Shown here: in pieces, positions 8,457 to 18,299 of the stretch
How the letters are laid out: every line of letters begins with the position of its first letter
Numbering within the stretch: position 1 is the stretch's first letter
From: Roseobacter sp. MED193
Lineage (GTDB): Bacteria > Pseudomonadota > Alphaproteobacteria > Rhodobacterales > Rhodobacteraceae
Assembly: GCF_000152965.1 (NCBI RefSeq)
Contig: NZ_CH902583.1
Span: 1,859,101 to 1,923,100, forward strand
Direction of reading: 5' to 3'
DNA: 64,000 bases
Notes under the pieces: model-generated
The model's input: only the letters and a program-made list of their open reading frames with translations
The model's database searches: none
What the model was told of the DNA's origin: nothing
Made by a program: the position numbers and the translations under genes

Positions 8457-9318
8457 AATCATCGCGCCGGGTTCGGAAAAACTGCTTCAAAGCCACCTTC
8501 AAGGCCCGAACCTTTGCGGATTGCAACAGATCCTGATGGCTCAACACCCAGATCGGCGCATAGTCCTGCGGCTCCAATCCTGGCAAAGGCTGCAGTTCAG
8601 GGTCGTTGCGCCCCAGATAAACCGGCATGCGTGTGACCCCCAGCCCAGCCTTTGCTGCCGCAATCAGCGAGGTCATATCGTCAAACCGCGCTCGAATGCG
8701 ATAGTTGGGGTAGAGCGCCAAAGCAGATTTTGGTGGGGTAGAATGGCCCGTATAGATGACCCAGTCCAATGTCGCACTGGGATCTGAAATCGCCCCTGCC
8801 ACGATCTCGGGGAGGGCCACGCAGGTGGTTTTTTGATCCGCCAAATGCAAACCAACCAGATTGTCACCAGGGGATTTGCTGATCCGGATCGCCAGATCCG
8901 CCTCCCGCCGCGTCAAATCCAGGACGTCGTTTGTGGCCCGTACCGTCAGTTCGATCTCTGGGTTGTCGCGACAGAACCCGGCCAGAAAGGGCGCGAGATG
9001 AGTCTGAATCAACAATTGCGGCGCCGTCAAGGTCAGGGGACCAGAAAGCCCTTGGTCGCGGCCAGACAAATGGCGAAGTGCCGCCTGCTCCTGCACCTCC
9101 ATCCGCGCCGCAGCTCTGGCCAGCTCTTCTGCTTCTGGACTGGCAAAATACCCCTCGGGACGGCGCTCAAACAGGGGACGGCCCAGCATCTCTTCCGCCC
9201 GTTGTACCCGGCGCGCCACGGTGGTGTAGCTCACCGATAGCGCGTCAGCCGCACCGGCCAGCGTGCCCGCCCGCACCAGAGCCAGAATCGTGCGCATGTC
9301 ATCCCAATTGATCTGCAT
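8431..9318 (-). CDS. LysR family transcriptional regulator
   Basis: A 295-residue LysR-type regulator: winged HTH (MRTILALVRAGTLAGAADALSVSYTTVARRVQRAEEMLG, residues 8-46) and a periplasmic-binding-like effector domain. The open frame extends 26 codons further upstream, but that part has no homology; ATG at 9318 gives the usual LysR N-terminus. It is divergent from the DUF1330 gene. The gap contains repeated TGCAT/ATGCA motifs (9322-9354) that could form its operator. The target is probably the DUF1330 gene, itself, or both. There is no evidence tying it to the amine operon beyond proximity. Confidence 0.88.
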   Translation of the reverse strand: MQINWDDMRTILALVRAGTLAGAADALSVSYTTVARRVQRAEEMLGRPLFERRPEGYFASPEAEELARAAARMEVQEQAALRHLSGRDQGLSGPLTLTAPQLLIQTHLAPFLAGFCRDNPEIELTVRATNDVLDLTRREADLAIRISKSPGDNLVGLHLADQKTTCVALPEIVAGAISDPSATLDWVIYTGHSTPPKSALALYPNYRIRARFDDMTSLIAAAKAGLGVTRMPVYLGRNDPELQPLPGLEPQDYAPIWVLSHQDLLQSAKVRALKVALKQFFRTRRDDFTQIQSLP

Positions 9319-9412
9319 GCGTGCATTTTTGCATGGGTGACACGCAAATGCATGTGTTTTCTTGCCCCTGCAGTCCCTCCATCTCTTTGACATCACAATG
9401 GAAGGATAAAAG

Positions 9413-9694
9413 ATGGCTTATGTATATGTGAATCTCGTGCTGGAAGACCCCGAAACCATGGCGGCCTACCGTGAAAAAGCTGGAGCCGCCCTGCAGAAGC
9501 ACGGTGCCAAACCTTTAGTGTCAACACCGCAGCAAACAGTGATCGAGGGAACCCGTGATGAAACAGGCATTGGCGTGATTTTGCAATTCCCCGACGTCGA
9601 AGCTGCCAAGGCCTGGATCGAGGACCCCGAATTGCAAGAGACCCACGCCCTGCGCCGCGCTGCAGGCCAGTCAGCTATTACGCTGCTGGCCTAG
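9413..9694 (+). CDS. DUF1330 domain protein (dimeric alpha+beta barrel fold)
   Basis: A 93-residue protein (MAYVYVNLVLEDPETMAAYREKA...). The alternation of a YVxxxVxxDPE strand, helix and FPDVEAAKAW segment is typical of the DUF1330 / antibiotic-monooxygenase-like ferredoxin fold that forms homodimers. The biochemical role of the family is largely unknown. A good ribosome-binding site (GGAAGGA) precedes the ATG and a strong terminator follows. It is the sole gene between a divergent LysR regulator and the terminator, so it is probably LysR-controlled. Confidence 0.8.
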   Translation: MAYVYVNLVLEDPETMAAYREKAGAALQKHGAKPLVSTPQQTVIEGTRDETGIGVILQFPDVEAAKAWIEDPELQETHALRRAAGQSAITLLA

Positions 9695-9718
9695 TCTGGC
9701 ACAGGTAGACCAAAAATG

Positions 9719-9749
9719 GTGGCGGCGTCCTGTCGACGCCGCCACTTTT
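9719..9749. terminator. Bidirectional intrinsic terminator between DUF1330 and fdsA
   Basis: An 11-bp perfect GC-rich stem (GTGGCGGCGTC / GACGCCGCCAC) with a 5-nt loop is followed by TTTTC on the plus strand and preceded by AAAAA, so a T-run follows on the minus strand as well. It lies between the 3' ends of two convergent genes and can stop transcription from both sides. Confidence 0.85.
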
Positions 9750-9769
9750 CTACCTCTATGGCCAAGTGG

Positions 9770-12544
9770 CTATTCTGCGGCCAGCTGGCTCTGGGCCTTT
9801 TCGATCTTCACCGCTGAAAATTTGAATTCAGGGATCTTACCGTAAGGATCCAGCGCCGGATTGGTCAGGATATTGGCGGCCGCCTCCACATAGGCGAAAG
9901 GCACAAAGACCATATCCTCGGCAATGGCGCGATCTGCGCGGGCCATGATCTCGATCGATCCGCGACGGGTTGACAGGCGCACCATCTCGCCGGGCTCGAC
10001 CCCCAGGGCACGCAGCGTCTTGGGGTTGAGGGAGCAGTTGGCTTCGGGCTCCACCGCGTCCAAGACCAGCGAGCGGCGTGTCATCGATCCAGTATGCCAA
10101 TGTTCCAACTGTCGGCCCGTGGTCATGATCATCGGGTATTCGGCATCTGGTGCCTCATCCGGCGCGATGACACTGGCAGGCGTGAAGCGCGCGCGACCTT
10201 CGGTGCGCGGGAACCCATCGCCAAACACGATCGCCTGACCGGGGTCGGTCTCATGCAGCGACGGGTAGGTGATGGTCTCGGTCTTCAGACGCTCCCAGGT
10301 GATATTGTCGAGCGACTTCATGTTGAGCTTCATCTCAGCAAAGACCTCGGAAACATCGCTGTAATCCCAGGGCAGGCCAATGCGCTGCGCCAGCTCAACC
10401 GTAATCTTCCAATCCTCACGTGCCTCCCCCGGAGGGGCAACGGCGGGGCGGACCCGCTGCACCTGGCGGTTGGTGTTGGAGACGGTGCCGTTCTTTTCAT
10501 AAAGCGCCGAGGCGGGCAGGATGATATCGGCAAAATTCGCCGTCTCGGTCAGGAAGATATCCTGCACGATCATCAGATCCAGCTTGGCAAAGGCCTCGCG
10601 GGCGTGATCGGCATCAGGGTCCGACATCGCCGGGTTTTCACCCTGAATATACATGCCCTTGATAGTGCCCGCATAGGCTTGATCGACGATCTCGGTCACG
10701 GTGAGGCCCTTCTCGTTCGAGAAGTCGCCACCGCCCCAGACATCGGTAAAGCTCTTGCGGATGCCATCATCCATGACCGACTGATAGTCGGGCAGAAACA
10801 TCGGGATAAGACCCGCGTCCGAGGCCCCCTGCACGTTGTTCTGTCCCCGCAGCGGATGCAGGCCCGCGCCAGGCTTGCCGACATTGCCGGTCATCAGCGC
10901 CAGACTGATCAGGCAGCGCGAATTATCGGTGCCATGGATGTGCTGAGAGATCCCCATGCCCCAAAAGATCAGCCCGGCATTGGAATTGGCAAAGAGACGC
11001 GCCACGCGGCGCAGCTGTTCTGGTTCAATCCCGCAGATCTTTGACATCGCTTCCGGGGTGAACTGCTTTAGGTGCTCTTTCTCCGCCTCCCAGTTTTCGG
11101 TCCAGCGGTGGATATACTGGCTGTCGTAGAGCTCTTCTTCGACGATCACATTCATGATCGCGTTCAGCATCGACACATCGGCGCCGGGGCGGAATTGCAG
11201 CATCTCAGTCGCGTAGCGGCGCATGCCGACGCCGCGCGGATCCATCACGATCAGCTTACCACCGCGTTTGGTGAACTGCTTGAAGTAGGTCGCCGCAACG
11301 GGGTGGTTCTCGATCGGGTTGGAGCCGATGATGATGGCCACATCAGCGTTTTCGATCTCGTTGAAGGTTGCTGTTACCGCACCAGAGCCGACATTCTCGA
11401 TCAGCGCTGCCACGGACGACGCATGGCACAGACGGGTGCAATGATCGACGTTGTTGTGCTTGAAGCCTTGGCGGATGAACTTCTGGAAGAGATATGCCTC
11501 TTCATTGGTGCATTTTGCCGAGCCAAAACCCGCCACTGATTTGGGATCTTCATCGCGCAGGGCTTTTAGGCGTGTACCTGCCAGCTCCATGGCTTCGTCC
11601 CAGGTGGCTTCGCGGAAGTGGGTGGCCAGATCACCAGGATCGACATTGAGCCCTTTGGCAGGCGCGTCGTCGCGGCGGATCAGTGGTTTGGTCAGTCGAT
11701 GGGGGTGGTGGATATAGTCAAAGCCAAAGCGCCCTTTGACGCAAAGACGGCCCTCGTTAGCGGGGCCATTGATGCCTTCGACATGTTTGACCTTGCCGTC
11801 CTTGACTTTGAGGCTGACCTTGCAGCCCACACCACAAAAGGGGCAGACGCTTTCGGTCTCGGAATCATAGTCCTTCAGATCCCCCACGCCCTGATCATCC
11901 AGAACGGCTGCAGGCATCAAGGCTCCTGTTGGGCAGGCCTGAACACATTCACCACAGGCCACACAGGAGGACGCACCCATGTCATCGGCAATATCAAACA
12001 CCGGATAGGCATCATGGCCGCGACCAGCCATGCCGATCACGTCATTGACCTGAACTTCGCGGCAGGCCCGCACACAAAGGCCACAGGAGATACAGGCATC
12101 CAGGTTAACGCTCATCGCAACATGGCTGTCATCGAGCAACGGAATACGGCCCTCTTCCAGCTTGGGGAATCGTGACTCCGAAACCCCGTTGAGCTCGGCC
12201 ATATCCCAAAGATGCGAAGACTTGTCGTGCGCCTCTTCCTGTTTCGGCTGATCGGCAACCAAGAGTTCCATCACCATCTTGCGGGCGCCTTCGGCACGCG
12301 CGTTATTGGTGGTGACAACCATGCCATCAAAGGGTTCGCGAATGCAGGACGCCGCCAACGTGCGCTCTCCTTCGATCTCGACCATACAGGCGCGGCAGTT
12401 GCCGTCGGGGCGATAACCTGGCTGCGGCTTGTGGCACAGGTGCGGGATCTTGAGCCCTCGGCCGTTGGCGACTTCCCAGATGGTCAGCCCCGCATCTGCG
12501 GTGATCTGTTCGCCATCAAGGGTAAAGGTAATTTGCTCAGACAT
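9770..12544 (-). CDS. fdsA: NAD-dependent formate dehydrogenase, molybdo/tungstopterin alpha subunit
   Basis: A 924-residue catalytic subunit that oxidises formate to CO2. Cofactor sites in order: an N-terminal [2Fe-2S] ferredoxin domain (C37, C50, C53, C67); two [4Fe-4S] ferredoxin motifs (C151/154/157/161 and C194/197/200/204); a [4Fe-4S] cluster next to the pterin (C234, C237, C241, C268); and the bis-MGD domain with catalytic Cys373-His374 in HCTRLCH, where selenoenzymes have Sec. The order matches FdsA/Fdh1A of soluble cytoplasmic formate dehydrogenases. Its ATG is 3 bp after the end of the fused NuoE/NuoF-like subunit gene, so both are one operon. No fdsC or fdsD follows; a terminator lies 20 bp downstream. 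Mo versus W cannot be decided from sequence. Probably feeds NADH from C1 oxidation. Confidence 0.95.
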   Translation of the reverse strand: MSEQITFTLDGEQITADAGLTIWEVANGRGLKIPHLCHKPQPGYRPDGNCRACMVEIEGERTLAASCIREPFDGMVVTTNNARAEGARKMVMELLVADQPKQEEAHDKSSHLWDMAELNGVSESRFPKLEEGRIPLLDDSHVAMSVNLDACISCGLCVRACREVQVNDVIGMAGRGHDAYPVFDIADDMGASSCVACGECVQACPTGALMPAAVLDDQGVGDLKDYDSETESVCPFCGVGCKVSLKVKDGKVKHVEGINGPANEGRLCVKGRFGFDYIHHPHRLTKPLIRRDDAPAKGLNVDPGDLATHFREATWDEAMELAGTRLKALRDEDPKSVAGFGSAKCTNEEAYLFQKFIRQGFKHNNVDHCTRLCHASSVAALIENVGSGAVTATFNEIENADVAIIIGSNPIENHPVAATYFKQFTKRGGKLIVMDPRGVGMRRYATEMLQFRPGADVSMLNAIMNVIVEEELYDSQYIHRWTENWEAEKEHLKQFTPEAMSKICGIEPEQLRRVARLFANSNAGLIFWGMGISQHIHGTDNSRCLISLALMTGNVGKPGAGLHPLRGQNNVQGASDAGLIPMFLPDYQSVMDDGIRKSFTDVWGGGDFSNEKGLTVTEIVDQAYAGTIKGMYIQGENPAMSDPDADHAREAFAKLDLMIVQDIFLTETANFADIILPASALYEKNGTVSNTNRQVQRVRPAVAPPGEAREDWKITVELAQRIGLPWDYSDVSEVFAEMKLNMKSLDNITWERLKTETITYPSLHETDPGQAIVFGDGFPRTEGRARFTPASVIAPDEAPDAEYPMIMTTGRQLEHWHTGSMTRRSLVLDAVEPEANCSLNPKTLRALGVEPGEMVRLSTRRGSIEIMARADRAIAEDMVFVPFAYVEAAANILTNPALDPYGKIPEFKFSAVKIEKAQSQLAAE

Positions 12545-12547
12545 AGC

Positions 12548-14236
12548 TCAGACCTCCTCGGGGAAGTGTTTGATGGTCAGACGGATAGGATTGGGCGCGG
12601 CCTGGCCCAGGCCACAGATCGAGGTATCGACCATGGCGGTGCTCAGCTCTTCCAGAAGATCCTGATCCCACTTTTTCTCGCTCATCAGCTTGACGGCTTT
12701 TTCACAGCCCACCCGGCAGGGGGTGCACTGGCCGCAGCTTTCATCCTCGAAAAAGCGCAGCATGTTCAGCGCCGCATCACGGGCCGAGTCCTGATCGGAC
12801 AGGACAACCACAGCGGCCGAACCGATAAAGCTGCCATGCGGCTGCAGAGTGTCAAAATCAAGCGGCACATCATTCATCGAGGCAGGCAATAGGCCCGAAG
12901 AAGGCCCCCCCGGCTGATAGGCCTTGAAGGCATGCCCCTCCAGCATACCGCCGCAGGCCTCGATAATGTCGGTGATGGTGGAGCCGGCGGGCAGCAGATG
13001 CACGCCGGGGTTCTTGACGCGACCAGACACGGAATAGCTGCGCAGACCTTTGCGGCCATTCTTTTCAACCGAATTGAGGCACTCAGGGCCTTCGCGGTTG
13101 ATCTTGCAAACCCAATAAAGCGTCTCGACATTGTGCACCAGCGTTGGGCGGCCAAAGATGCCCACCTGCGCCACAAAGGGCGGACGGTGACGCGGTTCGC
13201 CGCGCTTGCCTTCGATCGATTCAATCATGGCGCTTTCTTCGCCACAGATATAGGCCCCTGCCCCACGGCGCAGGGCGATATAGCCCGGCTCAACGATCGC
13301 GGCCTCTTCCAACGCTGTGATCTCACGGCGCAGAATTTCCAGCACCGCAGGGTATTCGTCGCGCATGTAGATAAAGGCTTTCTCTGCTTCCACAGCCCAG
13401 GCCGCCATCAACATGCCTTCAAGGAAGACATGGGGGGTACGTTCCAGATAGTAGCGATCTTTGAAGGTGCCGGGCTCGCCCTCGTCACCATTCACCGCCA
13501 GATAGCGTGGTCCTTCATTGGCACGTACAAAGCCCCATTTGGTACCTGAGGGAAATCCTGCACCGCCGAGACCGCGCAGACCGGCCTCTTTGACTTTCTC
13601 CTGCACCGCTTCCCAATTGCCACCCCCACGCAGCTCTTTCAGCGTGGCATAGCCGCCTTCGGCCTCATAGGCGGCAAAGGTTTCGTAGTCAGGGATATGC
13701 GCATGAGTGTCATCCGAGGCAATCGCCGCCTCGACCTTTTCTAGCGTCGCGTGGTCGATGTGATTGTGGCCGATTTCCAGCACCGGCGCAGTATCGCAAC
13801 GGCCCATGCAGGGCGCCCGAAGCACACGCACTTGTGAGGCATCCAGCCCGTCTTCCAACGCCTTTTGCAACTGCTCGGCACCGGCCAATTCGCAGGACAG
13901 GGAATCACAGACCCGGATGGTCAGCGCAGGCGGCGGTGTCTCACCTTCCTTCACCACATCAAAATGCGCATAGAAGGACGCAACTTCGTAAATCTCGGCC
14001 TGGCCGGTGCGCATCTCTTCTGCCAGCGCACGGATATGCGGGGCGCTCAGATGACCATAAGCATCCTGAATCAGGTGCAGAAATTCGATCAGCATATCCC
14101 GGCTACGGGGCTGCTCGCCCAGAAGTTCCAGAACCTCGCTATGCGCCTGATCCTCCAGCTGGCGGCCCTTGGGCGTTTTACGCCCTTTGCCTTTGCCGGA
14201 TTTCCAGACGCCCTTGCTATTGTCCAATGGTGCCAC
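12548..14236 (-). CDS. fdsB: Formate dehydrogenase beta subunit, fused NuoE/NuoF-like (diaphorase)
   Basis: A 562-residue fusion. The N-terminal ~180 residues are NuoE/FdsG-like (IQDAYGHLS; [2Fe-2S] ligands in CDSLSC and CMGRC). The rest is NuoF/FdsB-like: FMN/NADH loop GLRGLGGAGFPSGTKW, GAGAYICGEESA, and a [4Fe-4S] motif SCGQCTPCRVGC with a distal Cys in ICGLGQ. The fusion matches the beta subunit of the two-subunit formate dehydrogenase 1 of Methylobacterium rather than the separate fdsG and fdsB of Rhodobacter. It passes electrons from the alpha subunit to NAD+. An upstream GTG at 14275 also keeps the frame open, but GTG at 14236 has GGAGG five bases upstream and is preferred. Confidence 0.93.
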   Translation of the reverse strand: MAPLDNSKGVWKSGKGKGRKTPKGRQLEDQAHSEVLELLGEQPRSRDMLIEFLHLIQDAYGHLSAPHIRALAEEMRTGQAEIYEVASFYAHFDVVKEGETPPPALTIRVCDSLSCELAGAEQLQKALEDGLDASQVRVLRAPCMGRCDTAPVLEIGHNHIDHATLEKVEAAIASDDTHAHIPDYETFAAYEAEGGYATLKELRGGGNWEAVQEKVKEAGLRGLGGAGFPSGTKWGFVRANEGPRYLAVNGDEGEPGTFKDRYYLERTPHVFLEGMLMAAWAVEAEKAFIYMRDEYPAVLEILRREITALEEAAIVEPGYIALRRGAGAYICGEESAMIESIEGKRGEPRHRPPFVAQVGIFGRPTLVHNVETLYWVCKINREGPECLNSVEKNGRKGLRSYSVSGRVKNPGVHLLPAGSTITDIIEACGGMLEGHAFKAYQPGGPSSGLLPASMNDVPLDFDTLQPHGSFIGSAAVVVLSDQDSARDAALNMLRFFEDESCGQCTPCRVGCEKAVKLMSEKKWDQDLLEELSTAMVDTSICGLGQAAPNPIRLTIKHFPEEV

Positions 14237-14333
14237 GCTGACCTCCAAAAATTCGCACGTGCCTTTTCTCGGCACATGTCATCAGGAAATCATATCGTCA
14301 AATCGAATGTGGGAAATGCGCAATAACGAAAAT

Positions 14334-15233
14334 TTATGATGCAAAGGCGGCAACCACTCGCCGCAAAGAGGCAACTGTCGTCAGTTCCGGATCGCGCTGC
14401 AGGCAGGCAAGACAGATCGGACGCGCCTGCGATTCCATCTCCCCAGCACTCACCAATCCCAGCGCGCGGGTTCCGCCGATCGGCCCCAAAGCATCCGCCA
14501 GTGCGCGCGGCAGGATGGTGGCAACCGCGCCTTCGCGGGCCATGATAATTGCCGACATAAATCCACTGGATTCAGACATCACTTCGGGTTTCAACTCCAG
14601 CCCCGCAAAAATCCGGTCAAGAATACGTCGATTCTGCATACCCGGCTCCAACAGACTGAGAGGCAGAGCTGCTGCGTCCTGCCAGCTGATACTATCGCCC
14701 ATCTGGGCCACCATGGTCTCTGGCGCCAGCAGCACATAGCTTTCTTCATAGAGATCAGTAATCGTCACCAATCCGGGCGGCACGCTATCGCTATAGGTCA
14801 CGCCTGCATCAATGGTCCCATCCAGTAGCCGCTGCTGGATGGCCATAGAGGTTGTCACGTCAATATGAACCAGAACGCGCGGATGCACCTCGTGCAGACG
14901 GTTCACCAGTTGTGCGGCAAAGGCCGTCGCCGTGGGCACCACCCCCATCATCAGAGTGCCGGTCACCTCCCCGCGTGAAGCAGCGATCTCCTGATCCAGC
15001 GCCTTGGCGTCGTCAAGAATTCCGCGCGCACGGCGCACGATCATCTCACCTTCCCCGGTTAGCCCCTGGAAGCGGTTGCCACGGCGTACAATGGAGAGAC
15101 CCAATTTCTGCTCTAGATTGCGAATGCGCATCGAAAAGGCGGGCTGCGACATCCCACAGTCTTTGGCCGCTTTGGCAAAATGCTGATGCCGTGCGAGAGC
15201 CGTCAACAATTGGAGATCTCTGAGTTCTATCAT
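14334..15233 (-). CDS. LysR family transcriptional regulator upstream of formate dehydrogenase
   Basis: A 299-residue LysR-type regulator with an N-terminal HTH (LTALARHQHFAKAAKDCGMSQPAFSMRIRNLEQKLG, about residues 8-43) and an effector domain. The ATG giving MIELRDLQLL is chosen; a TTG 12 codons upstream is possible but gives an atypical N-terminus. It lies directly upstream of and co-directional with the two formate dehydrogenase genes, with 97 bp between, so it may be both regulator and first gene of the unit. Control of formate dehydrogenase by a LysR protein is known in other proteobacteria; here it is inferred from position. Confidence 0.88.
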   Translation of the reverse strand: MIELRDLQLLTALARHQHFAKAAKDCGMSQPAFSMRIRNLEQKLGLSIVRRGNRFQGLTGEGEMIVRRARGILDDAKALDQEIAASRGEVTGTLMMGVVPTATAFAAQLVNRLHEVHPRVLVHIDVTTSMAIQQRLLDGTIDAGVTYSDSVPPGLVTITDLYEESYVLLAPETMVAQMGDSISWQDAAALPLSLLEPGMQNRRILDRIFAGLELKPEVMSESSGFMSAIIMAREGAVATILPRALADALGPIGGTRALGLVSAGEMESQARPICLACLQRDPELTTVASLRRVVAAFAS

Positions 15234-15812
15234 CCTGCGACCATAGTGCGGGAAACCGCCAAGACGCAATCAATGCGATGCCCTTTCCCCACAGGCTCAG
15301 AAGACGAGAAAGCCTGGGGCGCGAACATTCCCCACAAGCGCCCATAAAACCGAAGTCTGAGAATCGTGTTTAAGGCCTGGGCGAATTTGAGCCTCAAGCG
15401 AAGAGCAGCGGGACAAGCCGATTCTAAACTTCTTGGGTCCTGTCAAATAGAAATACACCCCTAGGCTGCACTATTTTTGGCTCAGATACTGACTCCTGGC
15501 CCCGTGAAAGCCCAAAGTACAGAGAACTGTATCTAATATTCGTGCGAAATCCGCACCGGGCCGTTGCCGATAAACAGCCCAAAAATCATCTTTTTAGAGG
15601 ACAAAAACACAGCGTAATCAGTATTTTGGTGATAAAGCATCGTACTGATATTACGTTAAGGTCACCTATCCCGAGCCCGCCGTCCAGCCATAAGACCAAG
15701 TCTGTCGCCCCGCTCCCAGCCAGCCTAAAACTTGACCAGTTAAGACCTCGGTAAGTCGCCAACCATACCCTTGAACGACCCAAATTGGACGGACACTGCT
15801 GAGGAGCATCTA
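15234..15812. other. 579-bp intergenic region between divergent LysR and Cache-protein genes
   Basis: No gene is supported. The region is AT-richer than its surroundings in parts. It contains an imperfect inverted repeat (CGTAATCAGTA around 15613 against TACTGATATTACG ending near 15658) that could fold or bind a regulator. Promoters for the LysR gene (minus) and the Cache-protein gene (plus) must lie here, but no clear consensus pair stands out. The short ORFs present lack codon bias and ribosome-binding sites. Confidence 0.4.
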
Positions 15813-16382
15813 ATGCGTACCCTAACGATTGCATCTATTTTTGCCCTATCAACCCTGCCTGCTTTTGCCTCTGACTATCAGGCTGCAATGGCAGGATATC
15901 TTGAAACCAATATCCGCAGCTGGGCTCAATCCCAGGTTCTGGTTGACGCCATTTCTAGCCAAAATGGTGAAACAAATGCCATGGCCCAAGCCGATGTAGA
16001 TGCCCTGGATCTCCAGTGGCGCGCTGAAGTCGGCACAGGCGACTCCGCTTTGATCAACGACGTGCTGAACAACGCAGCGGCAGACTTTCTGCGCGCTCAG
16101 GTTGAAGCCTCAGGTGGCCGGATCACCGAGGTTTTTATCATGGATGGGCAGGGTCTGAATGTTGCGGCCTCTGGTACGACATCTGACATGTGGCAAGGAG
16201 ACGAAGCCAAGTTTCAGAAGACCTATAGCGTTGGTTCGGATGCCGTCCATTTTGGCGAAGTTGAATTGGATGAATCCAGCCGCCGATATCAAGCCCAGAT
16301 CTCCCTGACGATCGTCGATGCGGAGTCCGGTGCCGCCATCGGTGCAATGACTGTAGGCGTCGACGCTGACTCCTTAATGTAA
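15813..16382 (+). CDS. Secreted PDC/Cache-like sensor-domain protein
   Basis: A 189-residue protein with a Sec signal peptide (MRTLTIASIFALSTLPAFA, cleavage after AFA-SD). The mature part resembles the extracytoplasmic Cache/PDC sensor fold seen in chemoreceptors and kinases: a long helix, then EVFIMDGQGLNVAASGTTSDMWQGDE and a terminal strand ending IGAMTVGVD. It has no membrane anchor or output domain, so it should be free in the periplasm. GAGGAG six bases before the ATG fixes the start. It lies 49 bp upstream of a chemoreceptor gene on the same strand, suggesting an operon and possibly a ligand-binding accessory for that receptor. Function is inferred; family members are usually annotated hypothetical. 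Confidence 0.7.
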   Translation: MRTLTIASIFALSTLPAFASDYQAAMAGYLETNIRSWAQSQVLVDAISSQNGETNAMAQADVDALDLQWRAEVGTGDSALINDVLNNAAADFLRAQVEASGGRITEVFIMDGQGLNVAASGTTSDMWQGDEAKFQKTYSVGSDAVHFGEVELDESSRRYQAQISLTIVDAESGAAIGAMTVGVDADSLM

Positions 16383-16431
16383 AACTCAACCAGCAAACAG
16401 CTCACCGCAGATAACGAATGAAGGTTAAAAA

Positions 16432-18279
16432 ATGAAAGCCCGCATACCCTCGATTACAATATTCAAAGGCATGTCAGTCTTCATGAAGTGCTGTTTGCTG
16501 ATCGCCGCAACCACTATGGTTGTGGCTGGCGCTCTCGTGGTCAGAACTGATGCCACCTTTAACGACGCCGTTGAAAAGGGTGTGCATACCCTTGGCAATG
16601 GCGTCACCATCACGGTGGCCGCCCGCAGCGGTGGCTCTATTCGTTTCGGTGACTCTGAGCGCCTCTCGAATGATATCTTGAAAATCCTGGAGCTTTCCGA
16701 CGGGCGCGCCAAGTTTGGCATTGCTGTAAATGCAAAAGGCAAAGTTGTCGCCACCGCCGGAGAAGCAAGTGAAGCAGATATTGAGGCACTGACCGTATTG
16801 GGCAATGCCTCCGCGGAATCCGGTCTCTTGGAAACCAGCCCAGACGGCTACTTCATCGCTGCGCCTGCAATGGCAGGTGCGAATGCTGACGTACTGGTTG
16901 GGTCAATTGCAATGATCTGGTCGCCAGAACGCGCCTTTGCCGAGGCAGCCCCAGGTCAGATGATGACGCATATCTTTGCTGGCGCCGCCTTTGTGATCAT
17001 GTGCCTGCTGTCCGTCATCGCCCTGCGCAGCATTCTGTCGCGGCCGCTGAAAACAGTTGGGGAAACCATCGATGTGATCGCAGATGGCGACTATTCGCAG
17101 CCTGTGCCATTGTTGGATCGCCGGGACGAAATGGGCGCCATCGCCCGTACCATCGACAACTTGAAAACACAGCTCACAGCTGCTCAAGAGGTCGAGGAAG
17201 AGCGCCAAAAGGCACAGGAAGCGCAGAAACATGTGGTGGATCGGTTGAACCGCGCCCTGCAAAGCATGTCCGAAGGCGACCTGACGCAGGTGATCAACAC
17301 CCCCTTCAAGGGCGAGTACGAAAGCCTGCGCACCAATTACAACACCACTCTGTCCACTCTGGTTGGGATCATGAATGCGGTTGTAGAAAGCACCACCCGG
17401 ATCCGCGCCAACGCAGAAGAAATCAGTCAGTCTTCCAGCGATCTATCGCAGCGGACCGAAAGTCAGGCTGCCACCCTGGAAGAAACTGCTGCCGCGATGG
17501 AAGAGCTCACCGTGAGCGTGAAATCCGCAGCCGAGGGCGCCAAGCAAGTCGAGGTCATCGTTGAAGAGGCCCAAAATGGTGCCAAGCAAAGCGGTCAGGT
17601 TGTAACGGATGCAGTTAACGCCATGTCCGAAATCGAGACCTCTTCTAATCAGATTTCGCAGATCATCTCGGTGATTGACGACATCTCCTTCCAGACCAAC
17701 CTTCTGGCGCTCAACGCCGGGGTTGAGGCCGCCCGTGCAGGCGAAGCCGGACGTGGCTTTGCCGTGGTTGCCTCAGAAGTTAGGGCCCTGGCACAGCGGT
17801 CTTCTGATGCGGCTCAGGAAATCAAGCAGCTGATCTCTGAGAGCTCACAACACGTTGCCAAAGGTGTGGATTTGGTTGGCAAGGCTGGTAGTGAACTGGA
17901 CAACATCATCGGTCGTGTAGGCACCATCTCCAATCACGTGGCCGAGATTGCCCAGGGCGCCAGCGAACAATCCACCACATTGCTGGAAATCAACACGGGT
18001 GTTTCGCAACTGGATCACGTCACCCAACACAACGCCGCCATGGTCGAAGAAAGCACCGCGGCCAGCCAAATCCTGCGCAATGATGCAACTGAATTGGCCA
18101 ACCAGGTTGCGGTCTTCAAGACCGGCGCAGAACCAGCTGCCGCACCCCTGCGGTCCGCGTCACCGGCACCTGCGCCTGCGGCCCACGCTGAGTTCCATCA
18201 GGCTGAAGATGATTTCTTTGCCGATGATACCGAAGAATCCTTCGCCCTCCCGAAAGCTGCGGGTTGGGACGATTTCTAA
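16432..18279 (+). CDS. Methyl-accepting chemotaxis protein
   Basis: A 615-residue transmembrane chemoreceptor. TM1 is near residues 14-35, a periplasmic domain of about 140 residues follows, TM2 is near 178-200 ([21 protein letters not shown]), then HAMP and a long methyl-accepting coiled coil. The tip contains the near-invariant [40 protein letters not shown] region. The C-terminus ends in a flexible linker and GWDDF, fitting the xWxxF pentapeptide that tethers CheR/CheB. It signals to the CheA/CheW array at the inner membrane. No che genes are nearby, so it is an orphan receptor; the upstream secreted Cache-like protein may belong to it. A strong terminator follows. The ligand is unknown. 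Confidence 0.95.
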   Translation: MKARIPSITIFKGMSVFMKCCLLIAATTMVVAGALVVRTDATFNDAVEKGVHTLGNGVTITVAARSGGSIRFGDSERLSNDILKILELSDGRAKFGIAVNAKGKVVATAGEASEADIEALTVLGNASAESGLLETSPDGYFIAAPAMAGANADVLVGSIAMIWSPERAFAEAAPGQMMTHIFAGAAFVIMCLLSVIALRSILSRPLKTVGETIDVIADGDYSQPVPLLDRRDEMGAIARTIDNLKTQLTAAQEVEEERQKAQEAQKHVVDRLNRALQSMSEGDLTQVINTPFKGEYESLRTNYNTTLSTLVGIMNAVVESTTRIRANAEEISQSSSDLSQRTESQAATLEETAAAMEELTVSVKSAAEGAKQVEVIVEEAQNGAKQSGQVVTDAVNAMSEIETSSNQISQIISVIDDISFQTNLLALNAGVEAARAGEAGRGFAVVASEVRALAQRSSDAAQEIKQLISESSQHVAKGVDLVGKAGSELDNIIGRVGTISNHVAEIAQGASEQSTTLLEINTGVSQLDHVTQHNAAMVEESTAASQILRNDATELANQVAVFKTGAEPAAAPLRSASPAPAPAAHAEFHQAEDDFFADDTEESFALPKAAGWDDF

Positions 18280-18299
18280 ATCGGCCAACTCGCTCTGAC

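Noticed and set aside
10094-11044. 316-aa plus-strand open frame opposite fdsA
   Set aside because: Antisense to the catalytic subunit gene; composition reflects complement of its codon bias.
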